Origin: Halobacillus halophilus | Lineage (GTDB): Bacteria > Bacillota > Bacilli > Bacillales > Halobacillaceae | Direction of reading: 5' to 3' | DNA length: 64,000 bases | NCBI RefSeq assembly: GCF_020171985.1 | Contig: NZ_JAIVAL010000007.1 | Coordinates: forward strand, 124,001 to 188,000 | In this document: in pieces, positions 1 to 10,071 of the stretch | How the letters are laid out: each line of letters opens with the position of its first letter | Numbering within the stretch: position 1 is the stretch's first letter | Translations under genes and position numbers: made by a program | Notes under the pieces: generated by a model | Seen by the model: only the letters and a program-made list of their open reading frames with translations | Database searches by the model: none | What the model was told of the DNA's origin: nothing

Positions 1-262
1 CAGGCTCCATGCCAAGCGCCTGCAGATCCTCGGCGTACGTCCATTCGAGAACTACAATGTTCTTAGGAGTGCCTTCAATCGTTTTCTCTCCCATTGCATC
101 CTGAATCTTTATCGTTCGCTGTTCATCTTTTTCTTCTTCCTTCGCTTCTTTGGACTGATCTCCTGAGCCTTCAGAAGCCTCTCCGCCCCCATCTTCTCCG
201 TTTCCGCAGGCGGTTAACGTTACGAAGAGTAAAACAAGGATAAGCCATCCTATCTTTTTCAT
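1..262 (-). CDS. Siderophore ABC transporter substrate-binding lipoprotein (5' part only)
   Basis: The gene starts at the ATG at 262 and runs off the left edge, so only about 87 codons are visible. The product opens with a lipoprotein signal peptide ending in a lipobox (LTAC, Cys near residue 19). An acidic, Gly/Glu/Lys-rich linker follows. The mature domain then begins with a TIKIQDAMGEKTI segment and NIVVLEWTYAEDLQALG, the usual first strand and helix of FecB/FhuD-type binding proteins. It would bind a ferric siderophore outside the membrane and pass it to an ABC permease, which is not in the window. A Fur-box-like sequence about 75 bases upstream supports iron regulation. The exact siderophore cannot be told from this fragment. 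Confidence 0.85.
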   Translation of the reverse strand, partial: MKKIGWLILVLLFVTLTACGNGEDGGGEASEGSGDQSKEAKEEEKDEQRTIKIQDAMGEKTIEGTPKNIVVLEWTYAEDLQALGMEP

Positions 263-333
263 ATGCTTTTCATCCTCTCTTTTAATTAAATCTTCCAACC
301 TGAGCCGGTTTTTATGTATAAACAGACCGTAAT

Positions 334-354
334 TGATAAAGATTCTCATTATCA
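334..354. promoter_or_regulatory. Fur box upstream of the siderophore-binding protein gene
   Basis: Positions 335-353 match the classical 19-bp Fur consensus (GATAATGATAATCATTATC) at 16 of 19 positions. The site lies about 75 bases upstream of the start at 262, where Fur would block transcription when iron is plentiful. The assignment rests on consensus match and context. Confidence 0.75.
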
Positions 355-632
355 TGATAGTACCTATCATATCGAACCCCTATCTGGCTGTCAATCATAA
401 TCACGAGCTGACCTGTTCGTTATTACTTCCTATTTGCAGGGGGTTTGCGATAAGCATGGTCAATTGCAGGGGTCACGGCACATTTTCAGTGGCGCACGGC
501 TCAATTACAGCACCAGCCTAAATAGCCTTGAATATTTGTTTGGCCTGATTTACGTTCCTATACAAATATGTTTCGAAATCCAACCTTCCCCGAATGGAAT
601 CCCAACGATAAAACCGTACAGAAGACTGCCAA
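355..632. other. Intergenic stretch with no gene seen
   Basis: Short reading frames here overlap one another, lack ribosome binding sites and resemble no family I know. The stretch separates the Fur-regulated gene from the terminator of the ilv-leu operon. I see no RNA gene or repeat in it. Confidence 0.5.
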
Positions 633-663
633 CCAAAAAACAGATGCCCCGTCCGGAGCATCT
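633..663 (-). terminator. Rho-independent terminator of the ilv-leu-ilvA operon
   Basis: On the minus strand a 9-bp stem (AGATGCTCC pairing with GGGGCATCT, one G-T pair, GGAC loop) is followed by a GTTTTTTGG tail. It lies about 20 bases past the ilvA stop. Confidence 0.85.
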
Positions 664-682
664 GTTTCACTACCTTATCTTC

Positions 683-1645
683 TTAAACTAGCGCGGCTTG
701 CTTTGGGCGAGCTGCTTGATAAATGGAAGGAAGTTTGGAGATGTCCATATTTCCGCCACTTACAATCACACCCGCTTGTTTACTTTCAAATTGATGTTGG
801 TGATACAGGGCTCCAGCTAATGCAGAGGCTCCCGCACCTTCCACCAGTGTTTTTTCACGTTCCAGTAAGTGAAGCATTGTTTGAGCGATTTCATGCTCTT
901 CTACGGTGATTACCTGATCCACATACTTCTGGATACAAGGATAGGTAAGTGTTCCTTTTTCCTTGACGGCAATCCCATCAGCAATGGTCGCGACTGATGT
1001 TAATTTTTCAGGTCCACTCTTGTAAAAAGAATTATAGACGCATGAGGCTTCGGCAGCCTGTACGCCGATCACCTGAATATCCGGTTTCAGCTGCTTAGCT
1101 GCAAAGGACACACCGCTGATTAATCCGCCGCCCCCAATGGGCACAAACAGCGTATCAATGTCCGGCTGCTGCTGCAGCATTTCGACCGCAATCGTCGCTT
1201 GTCCGGCCATCACGTCATAATCATCGAATGGATGAAGGAAGGTTGCTCCACTCTCTTTTTGTTCAAGAAGAGCAGCGGTATAAGCTTCCTGAAACGATTC
1301 TCCGGTCAATACCACCGTGGCACCATACCCTTCGGTTGCTTCAACCTTCGCACGCGGCGTCGCTTCCGGCATGAATATGCGGGCGCTGATCCCTCGTTTA
1401 CGGGCGGCTACAGCGACGCCCTGGGCATGGTTGCCGGCAGAAGCGGCAATAACCCCTCGTTCAGCTTCCTCTTGTGATAAGCAGGCTACTTTATAGGAAG
1501 CTCCTCTTACTTTAAAAGCTCCTGTTTTCTGCTGATTTTCCATCTTCAGATAGACTTGCTGACCGGCTTGCTGATTAAATGTAGAGGAGGTCTCTAAAGG
1601 AGTCCGGTGCACCACTCCTTGTAATTTTTCATGAGCCTCCATCAC
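683..1645 (-). CDS. ilvA: Threonine dehydratase, short form without a regulatory domain
   Basis: This PLP enzyme deaminates threonine to 2-oxobutyrate, the entry step to isoleucine. The PLP lysine lies in KTGAFKVRGA (near residue 45), and the glycine-rich phosphate loop GGGGLISG is near residue 170. At about 320 residues it lacks the C-terminal ACT-like domain by which biosynthetic IlvA (over 400 residues) senses isoleucine, so it resembles the catabolic/TdcB form. Its position as last gene of the ilv-leu operon, 11 bases after leuD, argues for a biosynthetic role. The start is uncertain: GTG at 1645 or ATG at 1642. Neither has a good ribosome binding site, and family-like residues (LTLAKV) are encoded just upstream without a start codon. 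Translation may be coupled to leuD. Confidence 0.85.
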   Translation of the reverse strand: MMEAHEKLQGVVHRTPLETSSTFNQQAGQQVYLKMENQQKTGAFKVRGASYKVACLSQEEAERGVIAASAGNHAQGVAVAARKRGISARIFMPEATPRAKVEATEGYGATVVLTGESFQEAYTAALLEQKESGATFLHPFDDYDVMAGQATIAVEMLQQQPDIDTLFVPIGGGGLISGVSFAAKQLKPDIQVIGVQAAEASCVYNSFYKSGPEKLTSVATIADGIAVKEKGTLTYPCIQKYVDQVITVEEHEIAQTMLHLLEREKTLVEGAGASALAGALYHQHQFESKQAGVIVSGGNMDISKLPSIYQAARPKQAALV

Positions 1646-1656
1646 TTTAGCTAGCG

Positions 1657-2262
1657 TTAAGAAATCCCCAACGTCTTCACTCCCTTTGTATTTTTTTCGT
1701 ATTGGTCAATTTTGTCTTCGTGGGTCAAGGTGACCGCGATTTCATCCCAGCCATTGAGTAACATTTCTTTGTGATACGGCTGGATATCAAAATTAACTTC
1801 CATTTCTCTACCATAAACGACTTGTTTTTCCAGATCAACCGATAATCCATAAATTTCATCTTCTGCTTTTTCCATTAATTTCTCTACTGCATCATTCGGC
1901 AGCTGGATCGGCAGAATTCCATTTTTAAAGCAGTTATTATAGAAGATATCCGCAAAACTCGGAGCAATCACTACTTTAAAACCATAATCTTGAATGGCCC
2001 AGGGCGCGTGCTCCCTTGAAGAGCCGCAGCCGAAGTTTTCACCTCCCACCAGGATGGATGCGTCATTATACTTCGGATCATTCAATGAGAAATTCTCTTT
2101 CAATGAGCCATCATCGTTAAAGCGCCAGTTGTAAAAAAGAAACTGCCCAAACCCGGTTCGTTCAATTCGCTTCAAAAATTGCTTAGGAATAATCTGATCG
2201 GTGTCCACGTTGGATCGATTCAGTGGATAGACGATTCCGTGATGCTTTTTCAAAGGTTCCAT
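1657..2262 (-). CDS. leuD: 3-isopropylmalate dehydratase small subunit
   Basis: LeuD pairs with LeuC to isomerise 2- and 3-isopropylmalate in leucine synthesis. The 201-residue length is typical. The substrate-recognition segment GGENFGCGSSREHAPW (residues 73-88) is intact. It begins 12 bases after the leuC stop, with a GGAGGGTGAGCAG-type ribosome binding site, and lies in the order leuA-leuB-leuC-leuD-ilvA. Confidence 0.97.
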   Translation of the reverse strand: MEPLKKHHGIVYPLNRSNVDTDQIIPKQFLKRIERTGFGQFLFYNWRFNDDGSLKENFSLNDPKYNDASILVGGENFGCGSSREHAPWAIQDYGFKVVIAPSFADIFYNNCFKNGILPIQLPNDAVEKLMEKAEDEIYGLSVDLEKQVVYGREMEVNFDIQPYHKEMLLNGWDEIAVTLTHEDKIDQYEKNTKGVKTLGIS

Positions 2263-2274
2263 CTGCTCACCCTC

Positions 2275-3687
2275 CTAAACGGTACTCATCTGTTTTCTGA
2301 CGTCTACGAAGCGGCCTTCCAGTGCAGCAGCTGCTGCCATTTCAGGACTGACCAGATGGGTTCTGGCTCCATTACCCTGACGTCCTTCAAAGTTCCGGTT
2401 TGATGTCGAGGCACAGCGTTCGCCAGGCGGTACGATATCGTCATTCATCGCGAGACACATGCTGCAGCCTGCGTCTCTCCATTCGAAACCGGCGTCTATA
2501 AATATTTGATCCAGTCCTTCTTTTTCCGCTGCCTGCTTCACAGATTGGGAACCTGGTACGACGAGCGCTCTGATCCCTTCGTGGACACGGCCGCCTTTCA
2601 CAATATCAGCGGCTTTTCTCAAATCGCTGATCCTTGAATTGGTGCAGGAACCGATAAAGACATGCTCTATCGGGATAGACTGAATGGTTTGATTCGCTTC
2701 CAGTCCCATATACTCCAGGGCACGCTCAATGCTGTCTTTTTCATCATCACTTTCGGCATCGAGTGGATCCGGTACTTGTGCGGAGACAGGTACACAATGA
2801 GAAGGATTGGTGCCCCACGTTACCTGCGGCTCGATTTCATCGGCATGGATTTCAAGTTCCATATCGTATCGTGCACCTGGATCTGATGCCAGGTTCAGCC
2901 ACTGCTGGGCCACCTGATCGAATTCTTCCCCTTCCGGCACGTAACGTTTGCCTCTCAAGTACTCGACTGTTGTCTCATCCGGGCTGATCAATCCCGCTCT
3001 TGCTCCTGCTTCAATGGACATGTTGCATATCGTCATACGTTCTTCCATGGACAAGTTACGGATTGCTTCGCCCGTATATTCAATCACGTGACCGGTTCCA
3101 AAGCGAACACCGAAACGGCCAATGACCGCAAGTATTAAGTCTTTCGCGGTTACGCCAGTACCCAGCTTGCCATCGATATGAACTTGAAGAGTCTTCGGAG
3201 GCGCCTGCCAGATTGACTGGGTGGCAAGCACGTGTTCCACTTCACTCGTACCGATTCCAAAAGCTAACGCTCCAAAGGCTCCGTGAGTAGAGGTGTGGCT
3301 GTCGCCGCAGACAATGGTTTTACCCGGCTGGGTTAAGCCAAGCTCCGGCCCGATCACGTGGACAATCCCTTGATCCGGGTGGTTAATATCGGCCAGGCTG
3401 ATGCCAAATTCTTCACAGTTTTCTTCAAGTGTCTCCATTTGCTTTTTGGAAATCTGGTCTTTAATCACGTTTCTGTGAATGGTCGGCACGTTATGATCCA
3501 TGGTTGCGTACGTCAGGTCCGGCCGGCGGACTTTCCTCCCGCTCAGGCGCAGACCTTCAAACGCCTGGGGAGAGGTGACCTCATGAATCAGATGCAAGTC
3601 GATGTAGAGGAGGTTCGGCTTCCCTTCTTCTTCATGAACGACATGCTGATCCCAAACTTTCTCAATAATTGTTTTCGGTTGACTCAA
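2275..3687 (-). CDS. leuC: 3-isopropylmalate dehydratase large subunit
   Basis: This is the aconitase-type large subunit, which carries a [4Fe-4S] cluster. The three cluster cysteines are visible in GSCTNSR and in the later CSMC motif. The substrate segment [18 protein letters not shown] is near residue 130. Its 470 residues are normal for the family. The gene follows leuB by 25 bases and precedes leuD by 12, so it is translated from the same polycistronic message. Confidence 0.97.
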   Translation of the reverse strand: MSQPKTIIEKVWDQHVVHEEEGKPNLLYIDLHLIHEVTSPQAFEGLRLSGRKVRRPDLTYATMDHNVPTIHRNVIKDQISKKQMETLEENCEEFGISLADINHPDQGIVHVIGPELGLTQPGKTIVCGDSHTSTHGAFGALAFGIGTSEVEHVLATQSIWQAPPKTLQVHIDGKLGTGVTAKDLILAVIGRFGVRFGTGHVIEYTGEAIRNLSMEERMTICNMSIEAGARAGLISPDETTVEYLRGKRYVPEGEEFDQVAQQWLNLASDPGARYDMELEIHADEIEPQVTWGTNPSHCVPVSAQVPDPLDAESDDEKDSIERALEYMGLEANQTIQSIPIEHVFIGSCTNSRISDLRKAADIVKGGRVHEGIRALVVPGSQSVKQAAEKEGLDQIFIDAGFEWRDAGCSMCLAMNDDIVPPGERCASTSNRNFEGRQGNGARTHLVSPEMAAAAALEGRFVDVRKQMSTV

Positions 3688-3712
3688 TGTGTACCGCTCC
3701 CTTCTTCAACTA

Positions 3713-4819
3713 TTACACGTAGCACCTCATGATATTTTCAGTCGTGTCACTCGTGCTTAATTGTTCAATCACTTTATTCGCGAGTTCACTTCCGCTGACT
3801 GGAATGCCTCCGCTAATGTTAAGGTCGGCCGTATGGTAGCGCGCTGCTAACACGTCCTGTACGGCTTTCTCGACTTGTTCGGCTTCTTCTTCCATTTTAA
3901 AGGAATGCTTCAGCATCATCGCAACGGATAAGATGGATGCCAGCGGGTTTGCTTTGTTTTGACCGGCGATGTCCGGTGCAGATCCGTGAACTGGTTCGTA
4001 TAAGCCCAGCCCATCTTTTCGGATACTTGCCGATGGAAGCATGCCGAGTGAGCCGGTTAATACAGACGCTTCGTCACTTAAAATGTCTCCGAACATGTTC
4101 TCTGTCACGATGACGTCGAAGTAAGAAGGATTCGTTACCAGCTTCATTGCGGCAGCATCGACAAGCATATGCTCAACCGTTACTTCTGGATACTCCTGCT
4201 TCTTCTCTTCCACGATCTCGCGCCACATTCGGCTCGATTCTAATACGTTTGCTTTATCCACAGAGGTCAGATGGTTTCTTCTTAGTCTGGCACTCTGGAA
4301 CGCCTGCTCAACGATCCGCTCAATTTCATGTCTCGAATACGCCAGCGTATCTACGACTTCAGCGTCGTTGTTGCGCCTTTCACTCGGTTCTCCGAAATAG
4401 AGTCCTCCTGTTAATTCCCTGACAATCAGCAGATCACTTCCTGTGACAACTTCCGTTTTTAAGGGGGACGCATGGAGGAGCTGCTGGAACGCCTTAACCG
4501 GCCGCAGATTAGCGAAAAGTCCCAGCTGCTTACGAATGCCAAGCAGTCCTTTTTCAGGTCGCATATGACCAGGCAGGTCATCCCATTTCGGACCGCCTAC
4601 AGCTCCTAAGAATACAGCATCCGCTTTATGACAAGCTTCAATCGTATCTTCCGGTAAAGGGGTGCCGTCCTGATCAATGGCGCTTCCTCCGATATTGTGC
4701 GTTTCGAAAGTGAATGTGTGCTGATGCTGTTCAGCTATGGCTTCCAGCACGCGCTTAGCAGCTTTTGCTACTTCGGGACCGATCCCGTCTCCCGGTAAAA
4801 GTACAATGTGCTTTTTCAT
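3713..4819 (-). CDS. leuB: 3-isopropylmalate dehydrogenase
   Basis: LeuB oxidises and decarboxylates 3-isopropylmalate to 2-ketoisocaproate with NAD. Diagnostic motifs are present: the GDGIGPEV N-terminus, DKANVLESSRMW (substrate lysine region), NMFGDILSDEAS (metal-binding aspartates) and the NAD loop EPVHGSAPDIAG. At 368 residues it is full length. It starts 13 bases after the leuA stop. Confidence 0.97.
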   Translation of the reverse strand: MKKHIVLLPGDGIGPEVAKAAKRVLEAIAEQHQHTFTFETHNIGGSAIDQDGTPLPEDTIEACHKADAVFLGAVGGPKWDDLPGHMRPEKGLLGIRKQLGLFANLRPVKAFQQLLHASPLKTEVVTGSDLLIVRELTGGLYFGEPSERRNNDAEVVDTLAYSRHEIERIVEQAFQSARLRRNHLTSVDKANVLESSRMWREIVEEKKQEYPEVTVEHMLVDAAAMKLVTNPSYFDVIVTENMFGDILSDEASVLTGSLGMLPSASIRKDGLGLYEPVHGSAPDIAGQNKANPLASILSVAMMLKHSFKMEEEAEQVEKAVQDVLAARYHTADLNISGGIPVSGSELANKVIEQLSTSDTTENIMRCYV

Positions 4820-4832
4820 AACATTTCCCCCT

Positions 4833-6380
4833 TTATACGTGAACCTGCTTTTGAACTGGTTCCGTGTTCTTTCTATATAATGTGCGGTTTACGGCGTTTA
4901 AGAAGGCATGTGCAGATGCTTCAAGAACATCCTGCGCAGATCCGCGCCCGGAAGCTTTCACATCATCTACGGTTAGCTGTACGTGCACTTCTGCCAGCGC
5001 ATCTCGTCCTCTTCCAATCGAGCTTAACTGATAATCCTGCAAATGCACATCGGCATCGATTAAATCATCCAGCGTGTTGTAGATGGCTTCGACACTGCCG
5101 TCTCCTGTGTTGGCTTTCTCGACTTCTTCGCCATTCGGCTTGGTAAGAAGTACTGTGGCTGTCGGACGATTGATGCTTCCGTATTGAACCTGGAAGGCTT
5201 TCAGCTCGTATTTCGGCTGATCTTTGTCTTCGGTCTGCGTATCGGTCAGGATCGCAAACAAATCGTCGTCGGTGACTTCTTTCTTCTTCGCCGTCAGGTT
5301 CTTGAAGGATTCAAACGCTTCCTTCAATTTCTCATCCGTCAACTCATAGCCCATTGATTCGGCTTTTTGTTTGAAAGCGTGACGACCGGAGTGTTTACCC
5401 ATTACCATACGATTGGAATCGATTCCCACCATCGCTGGTGTGATGATTTCGTAAGTGGACGAGTCTTTCAGCATGCCATCCTGGTGAATGCCGGATTCGT
5501 GAGCAAAGGCGTTACGGCCGACAACGGCTTTGTTACCTGGAACCATCATGCCGGTCATACGGCTGACCAAATCACTCGTTCTCTTAATTTCTTTCAAGAC
5601 AAGGTTTGTCTGATAATCATAACGGTCTTTACGGATTTCAAGAGCGACTCCGATTTCCTCAAGTGCCGCGTTTCCAGCACGTTCGCCGATTCCGTTAATG
5701 GTGCCTTCGATCTGGCGGACTCCATTTTCAATAGCCGCAATCGAGTTGCTGACAGCCATACCTAGATCATCGTGGCAGTGAGCCGAAAGAATCGCCTGAT
5801 CAATATTCGGAACGCGTTCTCTTACTTCTCGGAACATGCGTCCGTATTCATCCGGTGTTGAGTATCCGACCGTATCAGGAAGATTAATAACGGAGGCACC
5901 GGCGTCAATCACTTTTTCAATAATATGAACTAGGAAATCGATATCGGTTCGGCTGGCATCTTCTGCAGACCACTGAACGTGAGGGAATTTCTCTTTTGCG
6001 TAAGATACAGCTTCTACCGCTGTTTCCACCACTTCATCTGGTGTTTTCTTAAGCTTATGCGTCATATGAATGGCTGAAGTAGCTAAGAACACGTGAAGTC
6101 TTGGTTCTGCTCCACCTTTCAATGCTTCCCAGGCAATATCGATATCTTTCTTGTGAGCTCTCGCAAGCCCCGTTACTGAAACGTTTCTCACCGTGTTCGC
6201 AATCTCACGGACGGATTCAAATTCTCCCTGGGAGGAAGCAGGAAATCCTGCTTCCATGATGTCTACCCCAAGGCGTTCCAGCTGCTTCGCAATCTCTAAT
6301 TTTTCCAGGCGGTCCAAGTTCACGCCAGCTGACTGTTCTCCGTCTCTAAGAGTTGTATCGAATACGTTAACGTGAGCCAT
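4833..6380 (-). CDS. leuA: 2-isopropylmalate synthase
   Basis: LeuA condenses acetyl-CoA with 2-ketoisovalerate, the committed step to leucine. Starting at ATG 6380 the protein opens [19 protein letters not shown], the catalytic-metal motif. [12 protein letters not shown] carries the metal histidines. The C-terminal third (from about residue 390) is the LeuA dimer domain, where leucine feedback normally acts. It overlaps the end of ilvC by 14 bases. AAAGGAAGTGG upstream of 6380 serves as ribosome binding site, so the longer in-frame extension is rejected. Length is 515 residues. Confidence 0.96.
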   Translation of the reverse strand: MAHVNVFDTTLRDGEQSAGVNLDRLEKLEIAKQLERLGVDIMEAGFPASSQGEFESVREIANTVRNVSVTGLARAHKKDIDIAWEALKGGAEPRLHVFLATSAIHMTHKLKKTPDEVVETAVEAVSYAKEKFPHVQWSAEDASRTDIDFLVHIIEKVIDAGASVINLPDTVGYSTPDEYGRMFREVRERVPNIDQAILSAHCHDDLGMAVSNSIAAIENGVRQIEGTINGIGERAGNAALEEIGVALEIRKDRYDYQTNLVLKEIKRTSDLVSRMTGMMVPGNKAVVGRNAFAHESGIHQDGMLKDSSTYEIITPAMVGIDSNRMVMGKHSGRHAFKQKAESMGYELTDEKLKEAFESFKNLTAKKKEVTDDDLFAILTDTQTEDKDQPKYELKAFQVQYGSINRPTATVLLTKPNGEEVEKANTGDGSVEAIYNTLDDLIDADVHLQDYQLSSIGRGRDALAEVHVQLTVDDVKASGRGSAQDVLEASAHAFLNAVNRTLYRKNTEPVQKQVHV

Positions 6381-7398
6381 GAGAGACCACTTCCTTTTCT
6401 TTAGATTGGGATTTCTTAACAAAAGGCATTAACTCTCGGAGTTCTCTACCCACCTTTTCAATTGGATGATTGCTCTCCAAGTTGTTGATCGCTTCGAACT
6501 CTGGGCGATTCACTTTATTTTCTAAGATCCAGCCTTTTGCGAATTTACCAGTCTGAATGTCCTGAAGTACATCTTTCATGCGCTCTTTTGTTTCTTCGTT
6601 GATGACACGCGGGCCAGATACGAAGTCACCCCACTGAGCTGTATCGGAGATGGAATAACGCATGCCTTCAAGACCGCCTTCATACATCAAGTCAACGATC
6701 AGTTTCAGTTCGTGCATACATTCGAAGTACGCTACTTCCGGCTGGTAGCCTGCTTCTGTCAGAGTTTCAAATCCTGCCTTAACTAGGCTTGAAAGTCCGC
6801 CGCATAATACCGCCTGTTCACCGAATAGATCCGTTTCCGTTTCTTCCTGGAAGCTTGTTTCCAGTACGCCGGCACGGCCGCCGCCGATTCCTTTAGCATA
6901 AGCTAACGCGATTTCTTTCGCTTCACCGGATACGTCCTGCTCGACTCCGATTAGAGCGGGTACACCAGCGCCTTCTTCAAATGTTCTTCTTACAAGGTGT
7001 CCAGGGCCTTTTGGAGCTACCAGGAATACATCAACGTTAGATGGAGGCACGACCTGGTTGAAGTGAACGTTGAATCCGTGCGCAAATGCAAGAGCTGCAT
7101 TTTCTTTCAAGTTCGGCTTAATGGATTCTTCGAAAACAGTCGGCTGGTGTTCATCTGGTAAAAGAACCATAACTACGTCTGCGTCTGCTACAGCGTCCGC
7201 TACTTCTTTTACTTCCAGTCCATCCTGTTCAGCTTTATCCCAGGACTTCCCTTTTCTTAGTCCAACGACAACGTTATGACCGCTTTCCTTTAAGTTCTGT
7301 GCGTGAGCGTGGCCCTGTGAGCCATAGCCGACAACAGCAACCTTCTTATTTTGTAGAACCTCATCTTGGATATCATTGTGGTAGTAAACATGTGCCAT
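6367..7398 (-). CDS. ilvC: Ketol-acid reductoisomerase
   Basis: IlvC rearranges and reduces acetolactate and acetohydroxybutyrate for the valine, leucine and isoleucine branches. The NADPH Rossmann motif [13 protein letters not shown] is near residue 25, with RKGKSWDKA after it (cofactor phosphate contact). The C-terminal knotted domain carries [16 protein letters not shown]. At 343 residues it is the short, class I form. It begins 30 bases after ilvH, and its last codons overlap leuA. Confidence 0.97.
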   Translation of the reverse strand: MAHVYYHNDIQDEVLQNKKVAVVGYGSQGHAHAQNLKESGHNVVVGLRKGKSWDKAEQDGLEVKEVADAVADADVVMVLLPDEHQPTVFEESIKPNLKENAALAFAHGFNVHFNQVVPPSNVDVFLVAPKGPGHLVRRTFEEGAGVPALIGVEQDVSGEAKEIALAYAKGIGGGRAGVLETSFQEETETDLFGEQAVLCGGLSSLVKAGFETLTEAGYQPEVAYFECMHELKLIVDLMYEGGLEGMRYSISDTAQWGDFVSGPRVINEETKERMKDVLQDIQTGKFAKGWILENKVNRPEFEAINNLESNHPIEKVGRELRELMPFVKKSQSKEKEVVSHGSR

Positions 7399-7427
7399 TT
7401 AAAATCTTCCTTTCTGTAATAGAGTAA

Positions 7428-7949
7428 TTAGTTTAGTAGAGAATAAGATTTTACTTCTGCTTGTTGAGGCTGATTTCCCCGTTTAAAGGCAGTTAAGCCG
7501 GTTCTTGCAAGCTCTTTAACACCATAAGGTCGTAAGAGTTCAATCAGCGCATCGACCTTATCGGACTTACCAGTAACCTGAACCGTGATGCTTTCTTTAC
7601 TTACGTCAATAATCGTAGCGCGGAACGGTTCGATAATGCCCTGAATTTCGCTTCGTATCTGCGGGTTGCTGATGACTTTGACCAGTGCAAGTTCCCGGGC
7701 GACAATCGCATTGTCTGTAATATCGGAAACCTTCAGGACATCAATCTGTTTATTCAGCTGTTTTGTCAGCTGTTCCAGTTTGCGGTTATCCTCCACATCG
7801 ACCACGAATGTCATTTTGGAAACGCCCTCTGTCTCGGTGCGGCCGACAGATATACTTTCAATGTTGAACTGCCGCTTAGCCAGCAGCCCTGTTACTCGGT
7901 TTAATACGCCGCTGCGATTATGAACGATCGCAGTAACTATCCTTTTCAT
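7428..7949 (-). CDS. ilvH: Acetolactate synthase small (regulatory) subunit
   Basis: This is the regulatory subunit of acetohydroxyacid synthase (called ilvH or ilvN). The N-terminal ACT domain (residues 1-75) begins [22 protein letters not shown], which binds valine. A second ACT-like half follows. At 173 residues it is full length. Its start overlaps the ilvB stop in an ATGA arrangement, so the two subunits are translationally coupled. Confidence 0.96.
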   Translation of the reverse strand: MKRIVTAIVHNRSGVLNRVTGLLAKRQFNIESISVGRTETEGVSKMTFVVDVEDNRKLEQLTKQLNKQIDVLKVSDITDNAIVARELALVKVISNPQIRSEIQGIIEPFRATIIDVSKESITVQVTGKSDKVDALIELLRPYGVKELARTGLTAFKRGNQPQQAEVKSYSLLN

Positions 7950-9661
7950 GGTTTCACCCCGATCATTTCGTGAAGTCCTTTACCTGGTGCGATCATTGGA
8001 TACACATTTTCACTTTGAAGTACTCGGCAATCGACAACGGCCGGCTTATCATCTGCAAGGATGTCCGGAAGTACCTCTTCAAGTGTTTTCGGTGAGTCAA
8101 TGAAGTAACCAGGAATCTGATAACTTTCTGCAAGTTTTACAAAGTCAGGCTGCGTATCAATGATAGAGGAAGAGAAACGACCGTCGTAAAACTTCTCCTG
8201 CCATTGACGAACCATGCCGAGAGCCTGATTGTTCACGATGATGACTTTCACTGGCAAGCCGCGTTCCTGAAGAACGGACAGCTCTTGAAGCGTCATCTGG
8301 AATCCGCCGTCCCCTACGATCGCAACGCAGGTGGATTCCATATCTGCAAGCTGTGCGCCGATCGCTGCCGGAAAACCATATCCCATGGTTCCAAGTCCAC
8401 CTGAGGTTACCCAGCGGTTCGGCTCATCAAAATGGTAATATTGAGCCGCCCACATCTGGTGCTGTCCAACATCAGTGGTTACAACAGCTTCACCGCGGGT
8501 ATAGTCATATACTTTCTTGACCAGCCACTGAGGAACAATATCTTCATCTTTCTGGTGATACCACAGTGGATAGTCCGCTTTACGCGCCCAGCTCTTATCC
8601 AGCCATTCCTTATGATCAAGGCTTGTGACTTCTTTATTATTTAACGCCTTCAATGCAGCCTTGGCATCGGATACGATCGGAATCGATGTCGGAACGTTTT
8701 TCCCGATTTCTGCCGGGTCGATATCAACGTGAGCCACTTTCGCCGATGGTGCAAAATGCTTCAAGTTTCCTGTCAGGCGATCATCAAAGCGGGCCCCAAT
8801 GTTAATCAGAAGATCACATTCATAAAGAGCCATATTCGCGGCGTACGTTCCGTGCATGCCTCCCATGCCCAGCGACAGTCGATCGCTGCCTGGATAACTG
8901 CCTAGACCAAGCAAGGTAGATACAACCGGAATTTCATAGTTTCGCACGAAGGTTCTAAGTTCTTCCGAAGCTCCTGCGTGGATAATACCTGAACCAGTTA
9001 GAATAACGGGTTTCTTCGCCTGCGTCAGTGCTTCGTGAAGCTTCGTGATCTGGAGTGGATTCGGTTTCAGTGTCGGCTGATAGCCCGGAAGATGAAAGTG
9101 ATGAATAACATCCTTAGCATACACTTCTGAAGAAATGTCTTTCGGTATATCAACGACTACTGGTCCCGGACGCCCGGTAGTGGCAATGTGAAAGGCTTCT
9201 TTCACAATACGCGGAAGCTCCTCGATATTTTGAACCTGGTAGTTGTGTTTCGTAATTGGGGTCGTGATGCCCATTATGTCTGACTCCTGGAAAGCATCTG
9301 TCCCAATGACTCCTTTAGCCACCTGGCCTGTGAAAACAACCAGCGGGATGGAGTCCATCATCGCATCAGCGATCCCGGTTACCAGATTGGTAGCTCCCGG
9401 CCCGGAAGTTCCGATGACAACACCTGCACGGTTCGCTACTCGAGCATATCCCTCTGCTGCGTGAATCGCTCCCTGTTCATGACGGGGAAGAACGTGATCA
9501 AAGCTTCCTTCTGCCCGGTAGATGGCGTCATAAATTGGGAGTACGGCACCTCCCGGGTAACCAAATAAAGTATCGACACCTTGTTCAATCAAGGATTCAA
9601 CCAGCAAATCTGCTCCTGTCTTTGTGGCGGTCTGCTCTTTCACACTTGCCTCTGCCTTCAT
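7946..9661 (-). CDS. ilvB: Acetolactate synthase large (catalytic) subunit
   Basis: This TPP-dependent enzyme joins pyruvate with pyruvate or 2-oxobutyrate. The catalytic glutamate sits in [16 protein letters not shown] (residue 60 region). The TPP/Mg motif [14 protein letters not shown] leading to NN is near residue 440. The order of PYR, FAD-binding and PP domains is standard. At 571 residues it is full length. It is the first structural gene behind the T-box leader, with an AGGAGGGATT ribosome binding site. Confidence 0.97.
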   Translation of the reverse strand: MKAEASVKEQTATKTGADLLVESLIEQGVDTLFGYPGGAVLPIYDAIYRAEGSFDHVLPRHEQGAIHAAEGYARVANRAGVVIGTSGPGATNLVTGIADAMMDSIPLVVFTGQVAKGVIGTDAFQESDIMGITTPITKHNYQVQNIEELPRIVKEAFHIATTGRPGPVVVDIPKDISSEVYAKDVIHHFHLPGYQPTLKPNPLQITKLHEALTQAKKPVILTGSGIIHAGASEELRTFVRNYEIPVVSTLLGLGSYPGSDRLSLGMGGMHGTYAANMALYECDLLINIGARFDDRLTGNLKHFAPSAKVAHVDIDPAEIGKNVPTSIPIVSDAKAALKALNNKEVTSLDHKEWLDKSWARKADYPLWYHQKDEDIVPQWLVKKVYDYTRGEAVVTTDVGQHQMWAAQYYHFDEPNRWVTSGGLGTMGYGFPAAIGAQLADMESTCVAIVGDGGFQMTLQELSVLQERGLPVKVIIVNNQALGMVRQWQEKFYDGRFSSSIIDTQPDFVKLAESYQIPGYFIDSPKTLEEVLPDILADDKPAVVDCRVLQSENVYPMIAPGKGLHEMIGVKP

Positions 9662-9679
9662 TTTTTAATCCCTCCTTAG

Positions 9680-9694
9680 AGTATTTAGAAAATC
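9680..9694 (-). promoter_or_regulatory. Weak CodY-like motif between the T-box and ilvB
   Basis: The minus strand reads GATTTTCTAAATACT, which matches 11 of 15 positions of the CodY consensus AATTTTCWGAAAATT. CodY controls ilv-leu operons in Bacillus. This match is weak, and its position inside the leader would require a roadblock mechanism. Confidence 0.3.
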
Positions 9695-9720
9695 ATTGCG
9701 GCCAATCTGTTTCACTATTA

Positions 9721-9798
9721 TTAAAATAAAAAAGACCTTTTCATCCTCACTTCCTCATATACACGTCGGTATAAGGAAAGAGAGGGGTGAAAAGGTCT
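9721..9798 (-). terminator. Attenuator (regulated terminator) of the ilvB T-box
   Basis: The minus strand forms a long stem in which AGACCTTTTCACCC (9785-9798) pairs with GGATGAAAAGGTCT (9733-9746). A TTTTTATTTTAA tail follows. It lies directly after the T-box sequence and is the terminator whose formation is prevented by uncharged tRNA. Confidence 0.9.
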
Positions 9799-10040
9799 AT
9801 TACTTTCACGGTACCACCCTCGTTTTCGTGAAGCTTTTACGCTCCACCTCAGGGAGTTCTCTTAGAACTCCTTTTGATAACAGGTGCGAATAAAAACACC
9901 TGGTTCCGCCTACTAGTAAACCGTTCAGCGTGAACACTCAGGGATGATGTCAGAATAAGATGTATTTCCGGGCTTCCAGCAACCCCGGCTCTCTGTGAAT
10001 ACAAGAACTTACTCTTTTATTCCCGTCTTCGTATTAGTCC
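9799..10040 (-). promoter_or_regulatory. T-box leader of the ilv-leu operon, specifier probably AUC (Ile)
   Basis: The T-box sequence AGGGTGGTACCGTG lies at 9807-9820 (minus), and its TGGT should pair with the tRNA ACCA end. Upstream, stem I is visible: an AGAGAGC bulge, a GCCGGGG/CCCGG apical stem (about 9970-9990) and a TAAG/CTTA lower stem. The internal loop before the basal UCCC helix contains ATC followed by A (9945-9948), in the specifier position. That reads isoleucine. A leucine codon CTG occurs a few bases earlier in the same loop, but it lacks the usual spacing to the helix. No terminator separates ilvE from this leader, so it may also be reached by readthrough from ilvE. Confidence 0.9.
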
Positions 10041-10050
10041 CTATTAACTT

Positions 10051-10071
10051 TTCAAGTCTAGCTTACTTGAA
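10051..10071. repeat. Perfect inverted repeat spanning the ilvE stop codon
   Basis: TTCAAGT and ACTTGAA are exact inverted copies separated by 7 bases. The loop holds the ilvE stop (10058-10060). There is no T-run on either side, so it is not an ordinary terminator. It could protect the ilvE 3' end or be an operator at the T-box promoter. Confidence 0.5.

Noticed and set aside
333-909. Several overlapping plus-strand reading frames upstream of and opposite ilvA
   Set aside because: They lack ribosome binding sites and known motifs. The later part is antisense to ilvA and its terminator.
4833-6422. Longer leuA start at 6422
   Set aside because: It would overlap ilvC further and has no ribosome binding site. 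ATG 6380 matches the family N-terminus.
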